Assembly (NCBI GenBank): GCA_964023205.1
Contig: OZ026839.1
Coordinates: 18,134,386-18,198,385 of the forward strand
DNA: 64,000 bases
Origin: Lutraria lutraria
Lineage: Eukaryota; Mollusca; Bivalvia; Venerida; Mactridae
Reading direction: 5' to 3'
Part shown: piece after piece, positions 12,014 to 23,259 of the stretch
Position numbering within the stretch: position 1 is the first letter of the stretch
Layout of the letters: each line of letters opens with the position of its first letter
The notes under the pieces: generated by a model
Databases searched by the model: none
What the model saw: the letters and a program-made list of their open reading frames with translations, nothing else
What the model was told of the DNA's origin: nothing
Program-made: the position numbers and the translations under genes

Positions 12014-13916
12014 ACAAGAGGGCCATTATCGCTCACCAGAAAAAGACATTATAAAAGAAGCTTTTTTTTTTAATTTTCAATTTTGACCCAGGGCCATCAT
12101 TTGAACCAACTTTGCAGAGGTCCACTAGACAATGCTACACCAAATATCTAATGTCTAGACATTGTATTTTCTGACATGAGTTTTAAAAAAAAAAGCCAGT
12201 ATAAGCCTATGTATAAATCAAATGACCCTGGGACGCGGCCAATTTTGACCCCTTGGCCATCATTTGAACAAACTTGGTAGTATCCACTAGACAATGCTAC
12301 ACACCAAGGCCCCGTTTCATCAAACATCTTAGGCCACTTCTTTGGTAAGAAGTGTCTTATCTCCCTACTTAACGTTAAAATATGTTTCATCAATAGTTTC
12401 TCAGCTACGAATTCTTATGTTTGGGAACGATTCTTTCTTAACTTTACGATAGCTCATGGGCTATCTTAAAGATAAAGTGCGGCTTTTGCCTTTATTATTA
12501 CGAGACGGCCTTTTATTTTAAGACTGTTGAGTGCAATGTACAAGATATATGTAAATAATGGAAAAGAAATTCAGTTTTATGTTCAGAGGCGTAGCCAGCT
12601 ACAAATGAATTTTATGCACACAAGGAAGAATGTATTCCCCGCTGTTACTTGGTTCTGGATTTTTATGGCCCGCTTTTCGAAATTGCGGAAGAGCATAAAG
12701 TGTTTCCCCTGTCCATCCGTGCGGCTGTGTGTCCGTCCATTCAAATTTTGGTTTCTGAGCAATAACTCAAGAAATATTTCAAGGGTTGGTTTCATATTTT
12801 ACATGAAGGAATATAATAATAAAATGCAGGTCAAGATCGATTTCACTTTAAATCCAAACATTTTCTCAGTAGTTACGGTCCCTTTTTTACTTAGCTCTCG
12901 GGGAGGCATTCCTGTCCTCCGGACACATTTCTAGTTTAAATTAGAACTAAAATGGTGATTTTTCGGTTGTATTTGCAGGGATTAGAGGCACTGTCAAATA
13001 TTTATTTGAATGCATTTATTTTGAACACTGTGATTAAGGATTGTTAGACTTTGACTTAGATGGCATTTTTATATTGTTCACTTTCAAATTAACGTTGTAA
13101 CTTGTTGACAATCTGATATTTTTAAAACTTATTTTAAGACCTTGAACACATTTTTCTCTTCAAAAGAAACCTTTTTTGCATTTCTCTTTAACTGATCGTA
13201 TGTGCGTTTAATAGCCATAAAACATATTTTTCATGATAAAAATTGAAAAATAAAGCTAATAGATATTCAAATGCATTTAGAATTTTCGTATTCATTAACA
13301 GTTTTCTCCGAATCTTACTGTGGAATCTTACTGGTAAAACGATAATAATTTTATCTGACAAGCATTAATATTACACATTTAGATAAAAACAGTTAATAAA
13401 ACGGTTTAAAAATTTTGTAACTTTTGTCGTAAGTGTCTTCTTAGGAAAGAATCTTACGTAATATAAGAATATATTGATGAAACGAGGCCCAAGTATCTAA
13501 GCTCTAGGAATTGTAGTTTCTGACAAGAAAGAAGTTTTTCCAATTTTTTATGAAATGTAAATTTTTAACAACTTTAGTAGAGCTTCATGCAAGGAACATC
13601 CTGTAAAGTTTCATTGAAATTGGCCAACTGGTTAAGAAGGAAATGGTGTTTAAAGCAATTGTTGACAAATGGACTGACGTACGCCCCTAAGATTGCTACA
13701 TTAGGTGGTCTTTCCATTGTTTAGGAGCAAAAGAATGACCACTTAGGAAACAAAAGATTTAAGTGGTTACCAACTGAATTCAATAGATTTCTTTTGTGTT
13801 AGGCCCCGCCCCCAAACACCTAAGGTACCTTACATGTGTACGGACAGACAGACGAAGAACAACATGCAATCACAATAGCTCACCATGAGTACTTTGTGCT
13901 CTGGTGAACCAAAAAG
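12014..13916 (+). repeat. Family A modular repeat A4, interrupted by a Harbinger-like MITE
   Basis: Head ACAAGAGGGCCATTATCGCT (palindrome damaged), two monomers, then the 12308-13489 insertion within the ACACCAA|GTATCTAAG part of a monomer, then the remaining body and a foot ending CTCTGGTGAACC. A second insertion of about 165 bp lies in the foot segment around 13686-13848. Confidence 0.85.
12308..13489. mobile_element. PIF/Harbinger-like non-autonomous element, 1182 bp
   Basis: Inverted termini GGCCCCGTTTCATCAA and its partner (complement GGCCTCGTTTCATCAA, one mismatch) are flanked by the 3-bp duplication CAA (12305-12307, 13490-13492). Subterminal TAAGAAGTGTCTTA-like and AAGACACTTAC-like blocks extend the similarity. 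Three-bp duplications and GGSC...TTTCAT termini are typical of Harbinger elements (family knowledge). The interior frame at 12527-12934 has no transposase motif. Confidence 0.8.
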
Positions 13917-14157
13917 TGGACTTTTAGGTCATGAACTTTATTCTTAAAGAATAAAAATATGGTAAAATAAAATTCTAAAGCAACTGTGTGAATAATATAA
14001 TACATAAGTCAAGATTAATTTAATGTTAACCAAGTACCAGTATTATAATCATTTTAATCTATATTCAAACACAAATCCTGAAATCAAAATCTAATTAAAA
14101 GAATGAATAAAAATCTTATGAACACTAGCAAAAATGACACATTATTGACATAAATGA
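13917..14157. other. Intron sequence without recognised element
   Basis: AT-rich spacer; nothing coding. Confidence 0.5.
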
Positions 14158-14467
14158 AACTAGAGCTTTGTCACAGAGGTGACCTAATACCCCCGCCGCC
14201 GCTTTGACACTAAGAATGCGATAGTATATATGGCTAACTTCAAGGGCATATAACTTTGGTATGAGAGAATTGCTGGGAATGAAATTTTTTCTTGCACATC
14301 TACACTTCATGGTGATACCATATTTCAAGTTTCATTGCAATCGCTTAAAGAATGTGGAAGTAGTTCGCTCCACAAACTTGTGATATTTTATGTGGATGGA
14401 CGGACCGACCAACGACCGACAGAGTGACTCCAATATACCCTCTCTCAAACTTTGTTTGCGGGTTTAT
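14158..14467 (+). repeat. Family G repeat G1
   Basis: Begins ACTAGAGCTTTGTCACAGAG, carries TGACCTAATACCCCCGCC, TTTCAAGTTTCATTGCAATC and GGACGGACCGACCAACGACC, and ends GTGACTCCAATATACCC with CTTTGTTTGCGGG. Related copies lie at 34345-34590 and 48268-48735. Confidence 0.75.
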
Positions 14468-15084
14468 AATCAGTATAAATAATTAATTCAGACAAGACAC
14501 TGAAAGAACAAACCAGAAGTTATACTTGAGTTTAGAGACCAGTGTTAAAGTGTCATTGTTAACCCTATGAGCAGTTTTTAATGGACCAATTACAAACTTT
14601 AAGCTATACTCTGAGACTGGTTGCTAAAGTCAGGTCTTCACCCTTGGTTCATTCATATCTTATGACTTTAGTGTGAGATTGTATGAAAGTATAAAGCCAT
14701 GATTGTAAAATACTGCAGAAAAATTGTTTGTGTAATTACCCTTTTTCTCTGTGGCTGGAAAGTGATAAAATACAAGAAAAATATCAGTAAAAAATAGTAG
14801 CCTCTTGTTTTTCATATTGTAGTAACATTTTTGAATGAGAGGACCTTTATAATTTTAAACAAGAAATAAATTAAATAAATAGTCTGACGTGTAGGTGGAA
14901 GCCTTTTGATTTTATAGGCAAGGTTAAAGTTTGGTAAATAACTGACAGGCCAAAAACAATATGCCCCTCAATAATTTGGCATAAAAATATGAATGGTAGA
15001 ATCCTCTAACTGCAAGCAAAATATGACTGGACTGATATAAAATTAAATTTCTAAATGCAAAAACTACACAACTGAAACACAAAT
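14468..15084. other. Intron sequence without recognised element
   Basis: AT-rich; no repeat family or exon recognised. Confidence 0.5.
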
Positions 15085-15430
15085 ACATGTACCTACATAC
15101 TAGTGTACATACGTCTATACATGTACCTACATACTAGTGTACATATGTCTATATATGTACCTACATACTAGTGTACATATGTCAATACATGTACCTACAT
15201 ACTAGTGTACATATGTCTATACATGTACCTACATACTAGTGTACATATGTCTATACATGTACCTACATACTAGTGTACATATGTCTATACATGTACCTAC
15301 ATACTAGTGTACATATGTCTATACATGTACCTACATACTAGTGTACATATGTCTATACATGTACCTACATACTAGTGTACATAAGTCTATACATGTACCT
15401 ACATACTAGTGTACAAATGTCTATATATGA
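15085..15430. repeat. 34-bp minisatellite, about 10 copies
   Basis: Unit TACATGTACCTACATACTAG plus TGTACATATGTCTA, repeated nearly perfectly (variants ATACGTC, ATAAGTC, AAATGTC, TATATGT). The unit is rich in short palindromes (ACATGT, ACTAGT, TGTACA), so single strands could fold. Confidence 0.95.
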
Positions 15431-15441
15431 CCAAGTATATT

Positions 15442-16420
15442 AAACAAGAGGGCCATGATGGCCCTATATCGCTCACCTGAGCATTGTAACACTAAGGGAT
15501 AATTTGATCAAGGAAAGGTTATTTGACATGGTAAAGAATTTTCTACCAAAACTCTTAGGTAGGTGTTGAAATCAACTGACCCCCGGGGCTAAGCCACTAT
15601 TGACCATGGGCCATGATTTGAACAAACTTGGTAGAGTTCAACAAGAAAATGCTACATCCGAAATTTCTAAGCCCTAGGCCTCGTAGTTTTGGACAAGAAG
15701 ATTTTTTTAATTTTCCTATATGGGCCTTTATAAATCTAGTGACCACGGGGCAGAGCCGATTTTAACCCCCCAACCAAAATTAGTCTAACTTAATAGAGGT
15801 CTGCTAGACAATGCTACATACTAAATATCTTAGCTTTAGGCCATGTGGTTTTGACCAAGAAGATTTTTAAAATTTTCCTATATAACCCTTGGGTGGGGCC
15901 AATTTTGACCCCGGGGCCATAATTTGAACGAACTTGGTAGAGGACCACTGGTCCACTAGACAATGTTACATACAAAATATTGAAGCTTTAGGGCCTGTAG
16001 TTATAGACAAGAATTTTAATTTTCCTATGTAAGTCTATATAAATCAAGTGACCCCCAGGGTGGGGCCAATTTTTACCCTAGGGCAATGATTTGAACAATC
16101 TTGGTAGAGGTCCACTAGGCAATGCTACACACCAAATATCAAAGCTCTAGGTCCTCTTGTTTTTTGAGAAGAAGATTTTTGAAGATTTTCTAAAAAAATC
16201 CTTCCTGTTGCTATGGCAACCAGAGTTCTTCATGGAATGGAATTCTTTGAACAACTTTGGTAGAGCTTCAAGCAAGGAACACACCTGTGAAGTTTTATTG
16301 AAATTGACCCAGTGGTTTAGGAGGAGATGTTGTTTAAAGAAATTGTTGATGACGGACGACGATGGACATAGCTCAATCCTAAAAGCTGACCTTGGCACTC
16401 TGTGCCAGGTGAGCTAAAAA
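15442..16420 (+). repeat. Family A modular repeat A5
   Basis: Head AACAAGAGGGCCATGATGGC, about five monomers, GTTGCTATGGCAACC, GACGGACGACGATGGAC and a foot variant with CTTGGCACTCTGTGCCAGG ending GTGAGCTAAAAA. The foot stem is GCTCACCT-like with GGCAC...GTGCC inner pairing. The frames at 16147 and 16157 are repeat-derived. Confidence 0.9.
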
Positions 16421-16791
16421 CCAATACACAGTGTTTGAGAAACACAGATGCCTCCTCAAGGGTCAACTGGATAGTAAGACCTTGACCTAAAACCTTTTTA
16501 ACTTAAAATCAATAGGGGTCATCAACATGCGATGACCAACCATACTTTAGGACCTAAGACCAAATTTGTTGGACAATGTTTTCATGCTGAAGGTCATTCA
16601 ACATACTGACCTCAAAATCAATAGGGGTCATTTACATGCAGTTAACAACCACCAAACCAAATTTGAAGAGCTAAGGTCAAATAGTTCTCTCTAGTTATTT
16701 GTCAGACAAGGTTTGATTACGGCCGGACAGACGGTGGACGACCAACATGTGCAAAGCAATATACCCCCTTTTCTCGAGAGGGGTATAATAA
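16421..16791 (+). repeat. Family F repeat F2
   Basis: Two monomers with AAAATCAATAGGGGTCATC, ATGCGATGACCAACC and CAGACAAGGTTTGATTACGG. Ends with ATATACCCCCTTTTCTCGAG and AGGGGTATAATAAG. It abuts the foot of A5 directly. Confidence 0.75.
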
Positions 16792-16984
16792 GAAAACAAC
16801 ATAATTGGAGTTAACAAAACAACAGTTATCTACCATATATTGAGACCAGTTACTCGACAAAATCATCTTGATGGTGTTAATGAGCTGAAACCTTTGGAAA
16901 TGCCTAATGAAAATGCTAAATAAACAAAAGCTGTCAATAGGACAACACACTAGAATATTCTCAGTGCTTGATAATGAAAGAAGA

Positions 16985-17341
16985 AAATATTTATGGTCAT
17001 TGTATAGAGACCTTCAACTTTAATCCCAAATGCACATATTAAGTGTCAAGTGAATACCTTCAGTAGTTATGAAAATTGATTTTGCATACATAACACTAAC
17101 CAGGATTTTTATAAGTTCACAAAGGCAATAATTTAGTCAAAATTTGTTTGAGAGCTTAATGGGCCTTGGGCAGTGACCTAAAAGTATAAGGTCTGAAGTA
17201 ACAAGCTAATATCCATAGTGGTTGATGAGATAGGAAGTTGTAGAAGAAATTGCATGCAAAACTTTAATCGATGTGTTATGCCAATGCTGACGCCCTGGCG
17301 AGTAGGATAGCCCCACTATTCTTCATATAGTGGAGCTAAAA
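16985..17341 (+). repeat. Repeat with ATAGCCCCACTAT hairpin foot
   Basis: The clear part is the foot at 17305-17341, TAGCCCCACTAT paired with ATAGTGGAGCTA and ending GCTAAAA. The upstream body contains GACCTTCAACTTTAATCCC and TTTGTTTGAGAGCTTAATGG. The start is uncertain. Confidence 0.5.
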
Positions 17342-17520
17342 TTGACAAGACTGTTTAATAATGACCACTTTCCATGTAACGTTTTATAACCACAGTCAAA
17401 ACCAAACATTTAACATCACTACACCACCAGTCATTCAATACTACATATATATATAATGATAGCACTTGAGTTGAAAATACAGTTAACTCTAATTGGCTGG
17501 AAGTTGCTTGTGTAAAAAAA

Positions 17521-17660
17521 TATACTGTATTTTCATTTATTTTCGTTTGGCTCAATTTTCGTGGTTTTTACTATAACGGCTATTTCGTGGGGACAAAAAT
17601 TCGTGGAGTTTGATTTTTGAAAAGAAATACCTTATCACTGCATTTAATTTTGTGGGGATT
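17521..17660 (+). repeat. Dispersed repeat pair, copy 1
   Basis: ACTGTATTTTCATTTATTTT, CTCAATTTTCGTGGTTTTTA and ATTTCGTGGGGACAAAAATT match 40505-40615 with many differences. Probably a fragment of an old MITE. Confidence 0.6.
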
Positions 17661-17756
17661 TGATTAGCCACCTACTAATGAGCATATGGGTTTTGAGGGT
17701 GAGTATAATTGTTATATTACTGAAAACTACAAATAGCATGCTTTGTAAACTGATGA

Positions 17757-19520
17757 TTATGAATTTGATGGCCCTATATTGCCCACCCTATATTGCCCAC
17801 CAGAAAAAGACCCTTAGAGACAAACACTTTTCTTTTTTTTCCTTTATGAGCCTATGTAAAATCCAGTGACCTGGGGAGAGGGGGTGGGGGGCAATTGGCA
17901 AGTTTAAAACCTATAAAGCTACATCTGAAAGTCTAAGCTCAAGGCATTGTAGTTTCTGACAAGAAGATTCTTTAAAATTTTCCTAGATAAGCCCATGTAA
18001 ACTCAAGTCAACTCTAGGGCGGACCTAATTTTGACCTGGGGCCATCATTTTACAAACTTGGTAGAGGAAAATGCTACATACAAAATTTCTAAGCTGTAGG
18101 CCCAGCAGTTTTGGTCAAGAAAATTTTCCTATATAAAATAGAGTAAACCCCAGGGCAGGGCCAATTTTGACCCCAGGACAATACTTTGGGCGAGGTCCAC
18201 TAGACAATTTTGCTATACACCAAGTACCTAAGCTCTATGTATTGTAATTTCTGACAAGAAGATTTTTTAAATTTTCCTATATAAGTCAATATAAATCAAG
18301 TGACCCCTGGGGCGGGGCCAATTTTGACTCTAGGGCAATAATTTGAACAAACTTGATAGAGGTTCACTAGAAAATTTTACAACCAAATATCTAAGCTCTA
18401 GGCCCTTTGGATTTGGACAAAAAGATCTTTAATGTTTTTAATGAAATTTAATTTTTTGAACAATTTTGGTAGAGCTTCATGCAAGAAACATCCCTCTATA
18501 GTTTCAGTGAAATTGGCCAAACGTTTAAGGTATCTGGCTTGGATGTCAGGTCAAATCAAGTTTCACCAATTTATAGAATTAAAAACTAAACCATAATTAT
18601 ATACTACAATAAACCCACTGTATTAAGTGCATTGCAAGTAATTTGAAACAAATATTACATTTGATTAGTCTTCTATAAACCATTATAGCAAGTAATTTAC
18701 AAATTTTTGAACAACGATAACTACTCTGTATATAGGAATACATTACAACAAGTAGCCTTAAAATGACTAAAAATGTATAAAGCAGGGAACCGTGCCTCAG
18801 TTTTTTTATAACGTCTTCTGTTCGTTAGATACTTGACTTGAACCCCGCTGTTTATTACTTAATACTCCATAGATAAAAAATGAAAACAAGTATCAAAATT
18901 CTGAGGCACGGTTCCCTAGATTAAAATTTCCGCTACAAAATACAGAAAACCGCTTTGAAATCCGTCATCAAATAAGATGGCAATGTTAATTTGAAAATGA
19001 CACCTAATGTGTTTTTTTAAGCTGAGCAATTAACAATTAAAGTGTTGGGTCATTATCGTCTCATGAAATCAACAAATTTGACGCACCCCATTGGATTTTG
19101 ATAGCCAATCAAAATCGCTTATGTTTATGGTTCAATAATTGAAACCACGCTCAGGTTTGATGTCTAGTACAAATTTTATAACAAATTTTTGTCATTAATG
19201 AATTAATAGTATCATATCGTACCAGTACAATGCACATTACGTTAGAGATGTTTAAAGCTGATAAGGAAAAGTTGATATAGGGGTGCAGTATTTATCGCAA
19301 TAAAACACCATTTTGAGTGTTTGGTTAAAAATTTTTGTTGCTTGGTATTAAAGTATGATATTTAATCTTTGTAAATAACGTAAAATATCATTTTGCGTTA
19401 CTTTAGCGATTATAACCAAGGCAGATACCTTAAGAAGAAAATGTTGTTTAAAGCAATTGTTGATGCAATGACAGACGGACGCATGGACGACGGACGAGAT
19501 CACAATAGCTCACATACCTA
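17757..19520 (+). repeat. Family A modular repeat A6, interrupted by a TTAA MITE
   Basis: Damaged head GATGGCCCTATATTGCCCAC, five monomers to about 18524, the TTAA-flanked insertion, then GAAGAAAATGTTGTTTAAAG, a GACGGACGCATGGACGACGG segment and a foot broken at GCTCACATACC. Confidence 0.8.
18529..19429. mobile_element. TTAA-target MITE (piggyBac-like target), 901 bp
   Basis: Termini GGTATCTGGCTTGG and CCAAGGCAGATACC are inverted with one mismatch. TTAA flanks both ends (18525-18528, 19430-19433), and removing the element plus one TTAA restores the family A monomer. An internal inverted pair GGGAACCGTGCCTCAG (18785-18800) and CTGAGGCACGGTTCCC (18901-18916) encloses 100 bp. The TTAA target suggests piggyBac mobilisation, but the termini do not begin with the common CCY. 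No transposase. Confidence 0.75.
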
Positions 19521-19840
19521 ACATAAGTCTTGAGCATATGGATGTGTTAATTAACTCAATTCAAAGGTTTCAGCTTGAAACGCCACTACGAACACTATTA
19601 TAGAGAGCATTTGTTAGTAACGAATCCTATGAGACGAACGCTAATGAGAGAAGTCTATGAAAATGCTGGTAAAAATATTAGACATCATAGCAAGAAAAGG
19701 AACACAGTTATCAAAGACAGACTGGCTTTATAAAACAACCCCTTCTTATATCGTATATATATCCTTGATCATAGTGGTTACAACGAAAGTGATACACTAA
19801 TAGTATCAAAATGGAAAGATGCTTTGTTGAAAATACTCAC

Positions 19841-19983
19841 TCTTTAACATTTTCCAGAGAGTTGCTGTATCCAGTAGAGTCTTCCCATGTCTTTCTCTCA
19901 CTCTCAAATTGTTTCCATTTATCATCAATCTCCTTCTGTTGCTGTTCTAAACTTTTCTTCATCTGCTCCTGACGTTTTTGTAA
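19841..19983 (-). CDS. SEPTIN7: Septin-7 coding exon J (coiled coil, second part)
   Basis: 143 bp encoding residues 418-464 plus two bases of Asp465. LQKRQEQMKKSLEQQQKEID and KWKQFESERKTWED continue the heptads, and SLENVK ends the helix. Acceptor TTATGCAG, donor GTGAGT. A perfect 22-bp palindrome lies at -13 to -34 relative to the exon in the upstream intron, where the branch point would be. Confidence 0.96.
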
Positions 19984-19995
19984 CTGCATAAATAA

Positions 19996-20017
19996 TTAAC
20001 ATTTGATCAAATGTTAA
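19996..20017. other. Perfect 22-bp palindrome at exon J branch-point region
   Basis: TTAACATTTGATCAAATGTT plus AA is a perfect palindrome. On the septin strand it ends 13 nt before exon J and includes branch-point-like GTTAAT. A fold here could influence acceptor use. Confidence 0.7.
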
Positions 20018-20168
20018 ATATTGTACCGGGGTAAGTGAAATTGTCTTATAAAATTGGCACAGGTCAGGAGGTAAGAGCAAAATGAATTTTAAGTTAGGCT
20101 TCAGGAACCACATTACAAACAAATGTTTAGTTCCTCTCTGAACTGGGGCGTGTGGTCTTCTTTCTGTT

Positions 20169-20460
20169 GAACAGTAAAACCTTGATTATAGATCGACCAA
20201 TTATTTGAATATTCATTATTATCTGAATAAAATCTACAGTCTCGATTACGTTCCTATATATTTCAGTACAACTAACCCTATATATACCAATTAGACTTTA
20301 CGATCATCGGGCGTAATGCTAATAGATTATTAGGTCAAGTCATAACAATGGCAGATATTAAATCAACTGGCTTGTGACAATGATTTGAAAACTGGTTCTA
20401 ACACAATCAAACAGAACTATCTAGAAAAGGATGATCTAGTGAAAAAACTGTAACAAACAT
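20169..20460 (+). mobile_element. Decayed pogo/Tigger-like MITE fragment
   Basis: Starts CAGTAAAACCTTGATTATAG and resembles 40078-40410 throughout, with the shared later block AAAAGGATNATCTAGTGAAAA. CAGTAAAACC-type starts are typical of pogo-type elements (family knowledge). No transposase. Confidence 0.5.
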
Positions 20461-21230
20461 AAACAAGAGGGCCATGATGGCCCTATATCGCTCACCAGAT
20501 AAAAAGACTGTTAGAAAAAATTATCATGAGCCTTCATAAAATTAAGTGACCCTGGGGCGGGGCCAATTTTGACAATAATTTGAACAAACTTGGTCCACTA
20601 GACAATGCTACACACCAAATATCTAATCTCTAGGCATTGTAGTTTCTGACAAGAAGATTTTTAAAATTTCCCTATATAAGTCTATATAAAATCAAGTGAC
20701 CCCTGGGGCGGGGCCAATTTTAACCCTAGGACAATAATTTGAACAAACTTGGTAGAGGTCCACTAGGCAATGCTACACACCAAATATCTAATCTCAAGGC
20801 ATTGTAGTTTCTGACAAGAGGTTTTTTTAAATTTCCCTATATAAGTCCATATAAAATCAAGTGACCCCTGGGGCAGGGCCAATTTTGACCCTAGGACAAT
20901 AACTTGAACAAACTTGGTAGAGGTCCACTAGACAATGCTACACACAAAATATCTAAGCTCTAGGCCCTGTGGTTATGGACAAGAAGATTTTTAAAGTTTT
21001 TCCTTTTGGTTGCCATGGCAACCGGAGTTTTTAATAAAAATATATTTTTTTAACAACTTTGGTAGAGCTTCATGCAAGGAACATCCATGTAAAGTTTCGT
21101 TGAAATTGGCCAACTGATTAAGAAGGAGATGTTGTTTAAAGCAATTGTTGACACACACACACACGGACAACGGACATCACGCGATCACAATAGCTCACCA
21201 TGAGCACTTTGTGCTCTTGTGAGCTAAAAA
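20461..21230 (+). repeat. Family A modular repeat A7
   Basis: Complete copy: head AAACAAGAGGGCCATGATGG, four monomers, TTGCCATGGCAACC, the CTGATTAAGAAGGAGATG block, an ACACACACACGGACAACGG segment, then a full foot hairpin ending GAGCTAAAAA. Confidence 0.9.
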
Positions 21231-21300
21231 GAGGGCCCTGATGGCCATATAATCGTTCACCAGAAAAAAGACCTTTGCAGAAGAACATGTGAGCTAAAAA
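21231..21300 (+). repeat. 70-bp head-plus-foot remnant touching exon I donor
   Basis: GAGGGCCCTGATGGCCATAT (head) runs almost straight into ATGTGAGCTAAAAA (foot), with the body deleted. The last A is at 21300 and the exon I donor GTAAG occupies 21301-21305 on the minus strand, so the repeat begins at intron position +6. Confidence 0.85.
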
Positions 21301-21305
21301 CTTAC

Positions 21306-21441
21306 ATCAGCTTCTGAATCCTTCAGTTTCTGTTTCTTCTCTTTAACTTTCATTTCAAACACTTGTTCCATTTCTGCTTCCATCTTTTTCATCTTGGCAT
21401 CATGTTCTTTTTTTTCTTCAGCCATCTGTGACAATGGATCC
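21306..21441 (-). CDS. SEPTIN7: Septin-7 coding exon I (coiled coil, first part)
   Basis: 136 bp encoding residues 372-417. The sequence starts with [20 protein letters not shown], continues with [18 protein letters not shown] and ends at DSEAD. Heptads are rich in Met, Glu and Lys, as in the SEPT7 coiled coil that pairs with SEPT6-type partners. Acceptor TTTACTAG, donor GTAAGT. Only five intron bases separate this exon from the terminal GAGCTAAAAA of a 70-bp repeat remnant. Confidence 0.96.
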
Positions 21442-21716
21442 CTAGTAAATGCAGATGCAGGGGATGAATTTCATGTTTTAACTTATACTCTTATCATTGC
21501 AGTAAATTTGACATTATCATCTTTCCTATGATGAAAATTACCAACAAACGTGCCCTTCTGAAGAATTCCAACAAAGATCTGTAGACAACTTGATAATCAA
21601 ATGCGTAGTGATGTTGTCAAGAAGAACACAGTACACCAAAACTTACAACCATACAAATAAGCAGATGGCAACATTTAATGCAAAGTTTCATCATTAAGTG
21701 TTATGTAAAACAATTA

Positions 21717-21964
21717 CAGACTAACCTGACCTTATGGTCACCTGGAATCAGTGGTCACCTCCTTTTAACGTTTGGTTTCATTCCCCCCCAACAAAAATCA
21801 CTCTATATTTGATTAAACAGTCACCTGGCAAATGTGGCCAGTGGCCAGTTTATTTCATCCAAAAAACTTATGATAATGTCTACACCTCTGTTAAGTGGCC
21901 ACCTGCCTTAAGCAGCTAATTTGGTCTTTTTCTCTTCACTGGCTGCTTAAGACAGGTTGGACTG
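21717..21964. mobile_element. TA-target MITE, 248 bp
   Basis: Termini CAGACTAACCTG and CAGGTTGGACTG are inverted with two mismatches and flanked by TA (21715-21716, 21965-21966). Internal GGTCACCTGGAATCAGTGG and GGCCACCTGCCTTAAGCAGC blocks. Tc1/mariner-pogo class by target site. The frame at 21734-21919 lies inside it. Confidence 0.7.
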
Positions 21965-22182
21965 TATATCACATTAAGTATGATAGTATTTCAATGCATC
22001 TCGGCCAATTGATTTCACTTAAACTTAACAAAGTACCAAAGCCTAGCATCAGAGATACTCAAAGTTAACAATTAATTCAGCTTGAAATTCTTTCTTAGCC
22101 ATCAGTATAAAATGACCAGGACAGATAAATAGAACTGAAACTTGGTGTTTTTGACATATTTCTGAACTGTGTAAGTTCATAC

Positions 22183-22299
22183 TTTGTAAGAGATCCAGGC
22201 TTGATTTTACCATCAGTGTTGGCTGGTGCAAGTTTGTTGTAACGATAATTCTCATAATGTACATTGTTGGTAACATCTTTCAAATCCTGCATATGTGTC
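22183..22299 (-). CDS. SEPTIN7: Septin-7 coding exon H (end of GTPase domain)
   Basis: 117 bp encoding Arg333 (completed) through Thr371 and two bases of Lys372. [19 protein letters not shown] is the diagnostic C-terminal end of the septin GTPase domain (NC interface). It is followed by a short linker rich in Lys, Pro and Gly. Acceptor TTTTAG, donor GTATGA. Confidence 0.96.
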
Positions 22300-22715
22300 C
22301 TAAAATTGTAGAGGGTAATTTGTTAGACAAAATCATACAAAGTTATGAAAGAAAACTATTTCAATTTATGTCTCACTTACTCATTTACATTCTGCCAGCA
22401 TGAAGCATTCTGATAAGTGCACATTTTTTTATCATTTTGATGATCTTAGAAACATGAACAGAAGTATTCTTTCTTTTATTTCAAAATTACTTTTGTTCTA
22501 TGTGTAACAGCTCCAAGATGACTACCTTTCTAAAATGATGGTTTACAAACTGTTCCAGTTACAGTAAAAATCATCAATAAACACACTTCTTGTTTTAGAT
22601 TAAAATTACTTCAGTTCAATAAAAATATTTTCTCATATCTTTGAAACATTTATATTAACAATTGATTTTATACTAATATGACTTGCAAAAAACATTTTAT
22701 TGTCATGTTTCTAAC

Positions 22716-22864
22716 CTGATTAACATATTCCTGAGAGCAAGGAAGTCATTATGTTCCAGGTTTTCTACCTCGACTATACCCCATGGATACTGTCTACCTC
22801 GGACACGCTTACCACCAACTTCTGTCACAGTGTTACTGCCAACAACAGCAAATGGTACTCTATC
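22716..22864 (-). CDS. SEPTIN7: Septin-7 coding exon G (septin-unique element)
   Basis: 149 bp encoding residues 284-332 plus two bases of Arg333. [15 protein letters not shown] is followed by [15 protein letters not shown], the septin-unique element that builds the G interface between subunits. The exon ends with FLALRNMLI. Acceptor CATTAG; donor GTTAGA is less canonical at +3. Confidence 0.96.
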
Positions 22865-23006
22865 CTAATGATTGAAGAGAAAATGTAGACATTATAACAA
22901 GTATAATTCAAAGATATTTCCCAATGACATTAACCAAATGCTAATATAAATTCTACATACGCATCATCAACAGATTTCCTTTCTCTACATTGGAGAATTT
23001 GTTGTG

Positions 23007-23245
23007 CCTCAATGGTTGAGTGGTTAAAGTCTCTCATGAGTTATCACTAATCTGTCAATAGTGTGAGTTTGAATACAACCCAGGGCTAGACAATTTCGAA
23101 TGTGAGGAAGCAGACCAGATAGCTTATGGAAAGCCTGTGATTCTACCAAGGTGTACATCTTTCTTCACTGTTAAAAGCTGGAACATTGCCATATGGCCCT
23201 AGCTGTTGGTGCTTAGACTTTAAACAATTGAACCAATCCGGGAAT
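23007..23245 (+). mobile_element. tRNA-derived SINE (bivalve type)
   Basis: Box-A-like TGGTTGAGTGGTTAAAGTC at about 23011 and box-B-like GAGTTTGAATACAACCC at about 23065. These are followed by GGAAGCAGACCAGAT, TTCTACCAAGGTGTACATC, AAAGCTGGAACATTGCCATA and a final TTAGACTTTAAAC block, as in widespread bivalve SINEs. Diverged, so old. Confidence 0.7.
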
Positions 23246-23259
23246 TAATTTTGTCTTAC

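Noticed and set aside
12527..12934. 135-codon frame as transposase or host gene
   Set aside because: No catalytic or DNA-binding motif seen; lies inside a non-autonomous Harbinger-like element.
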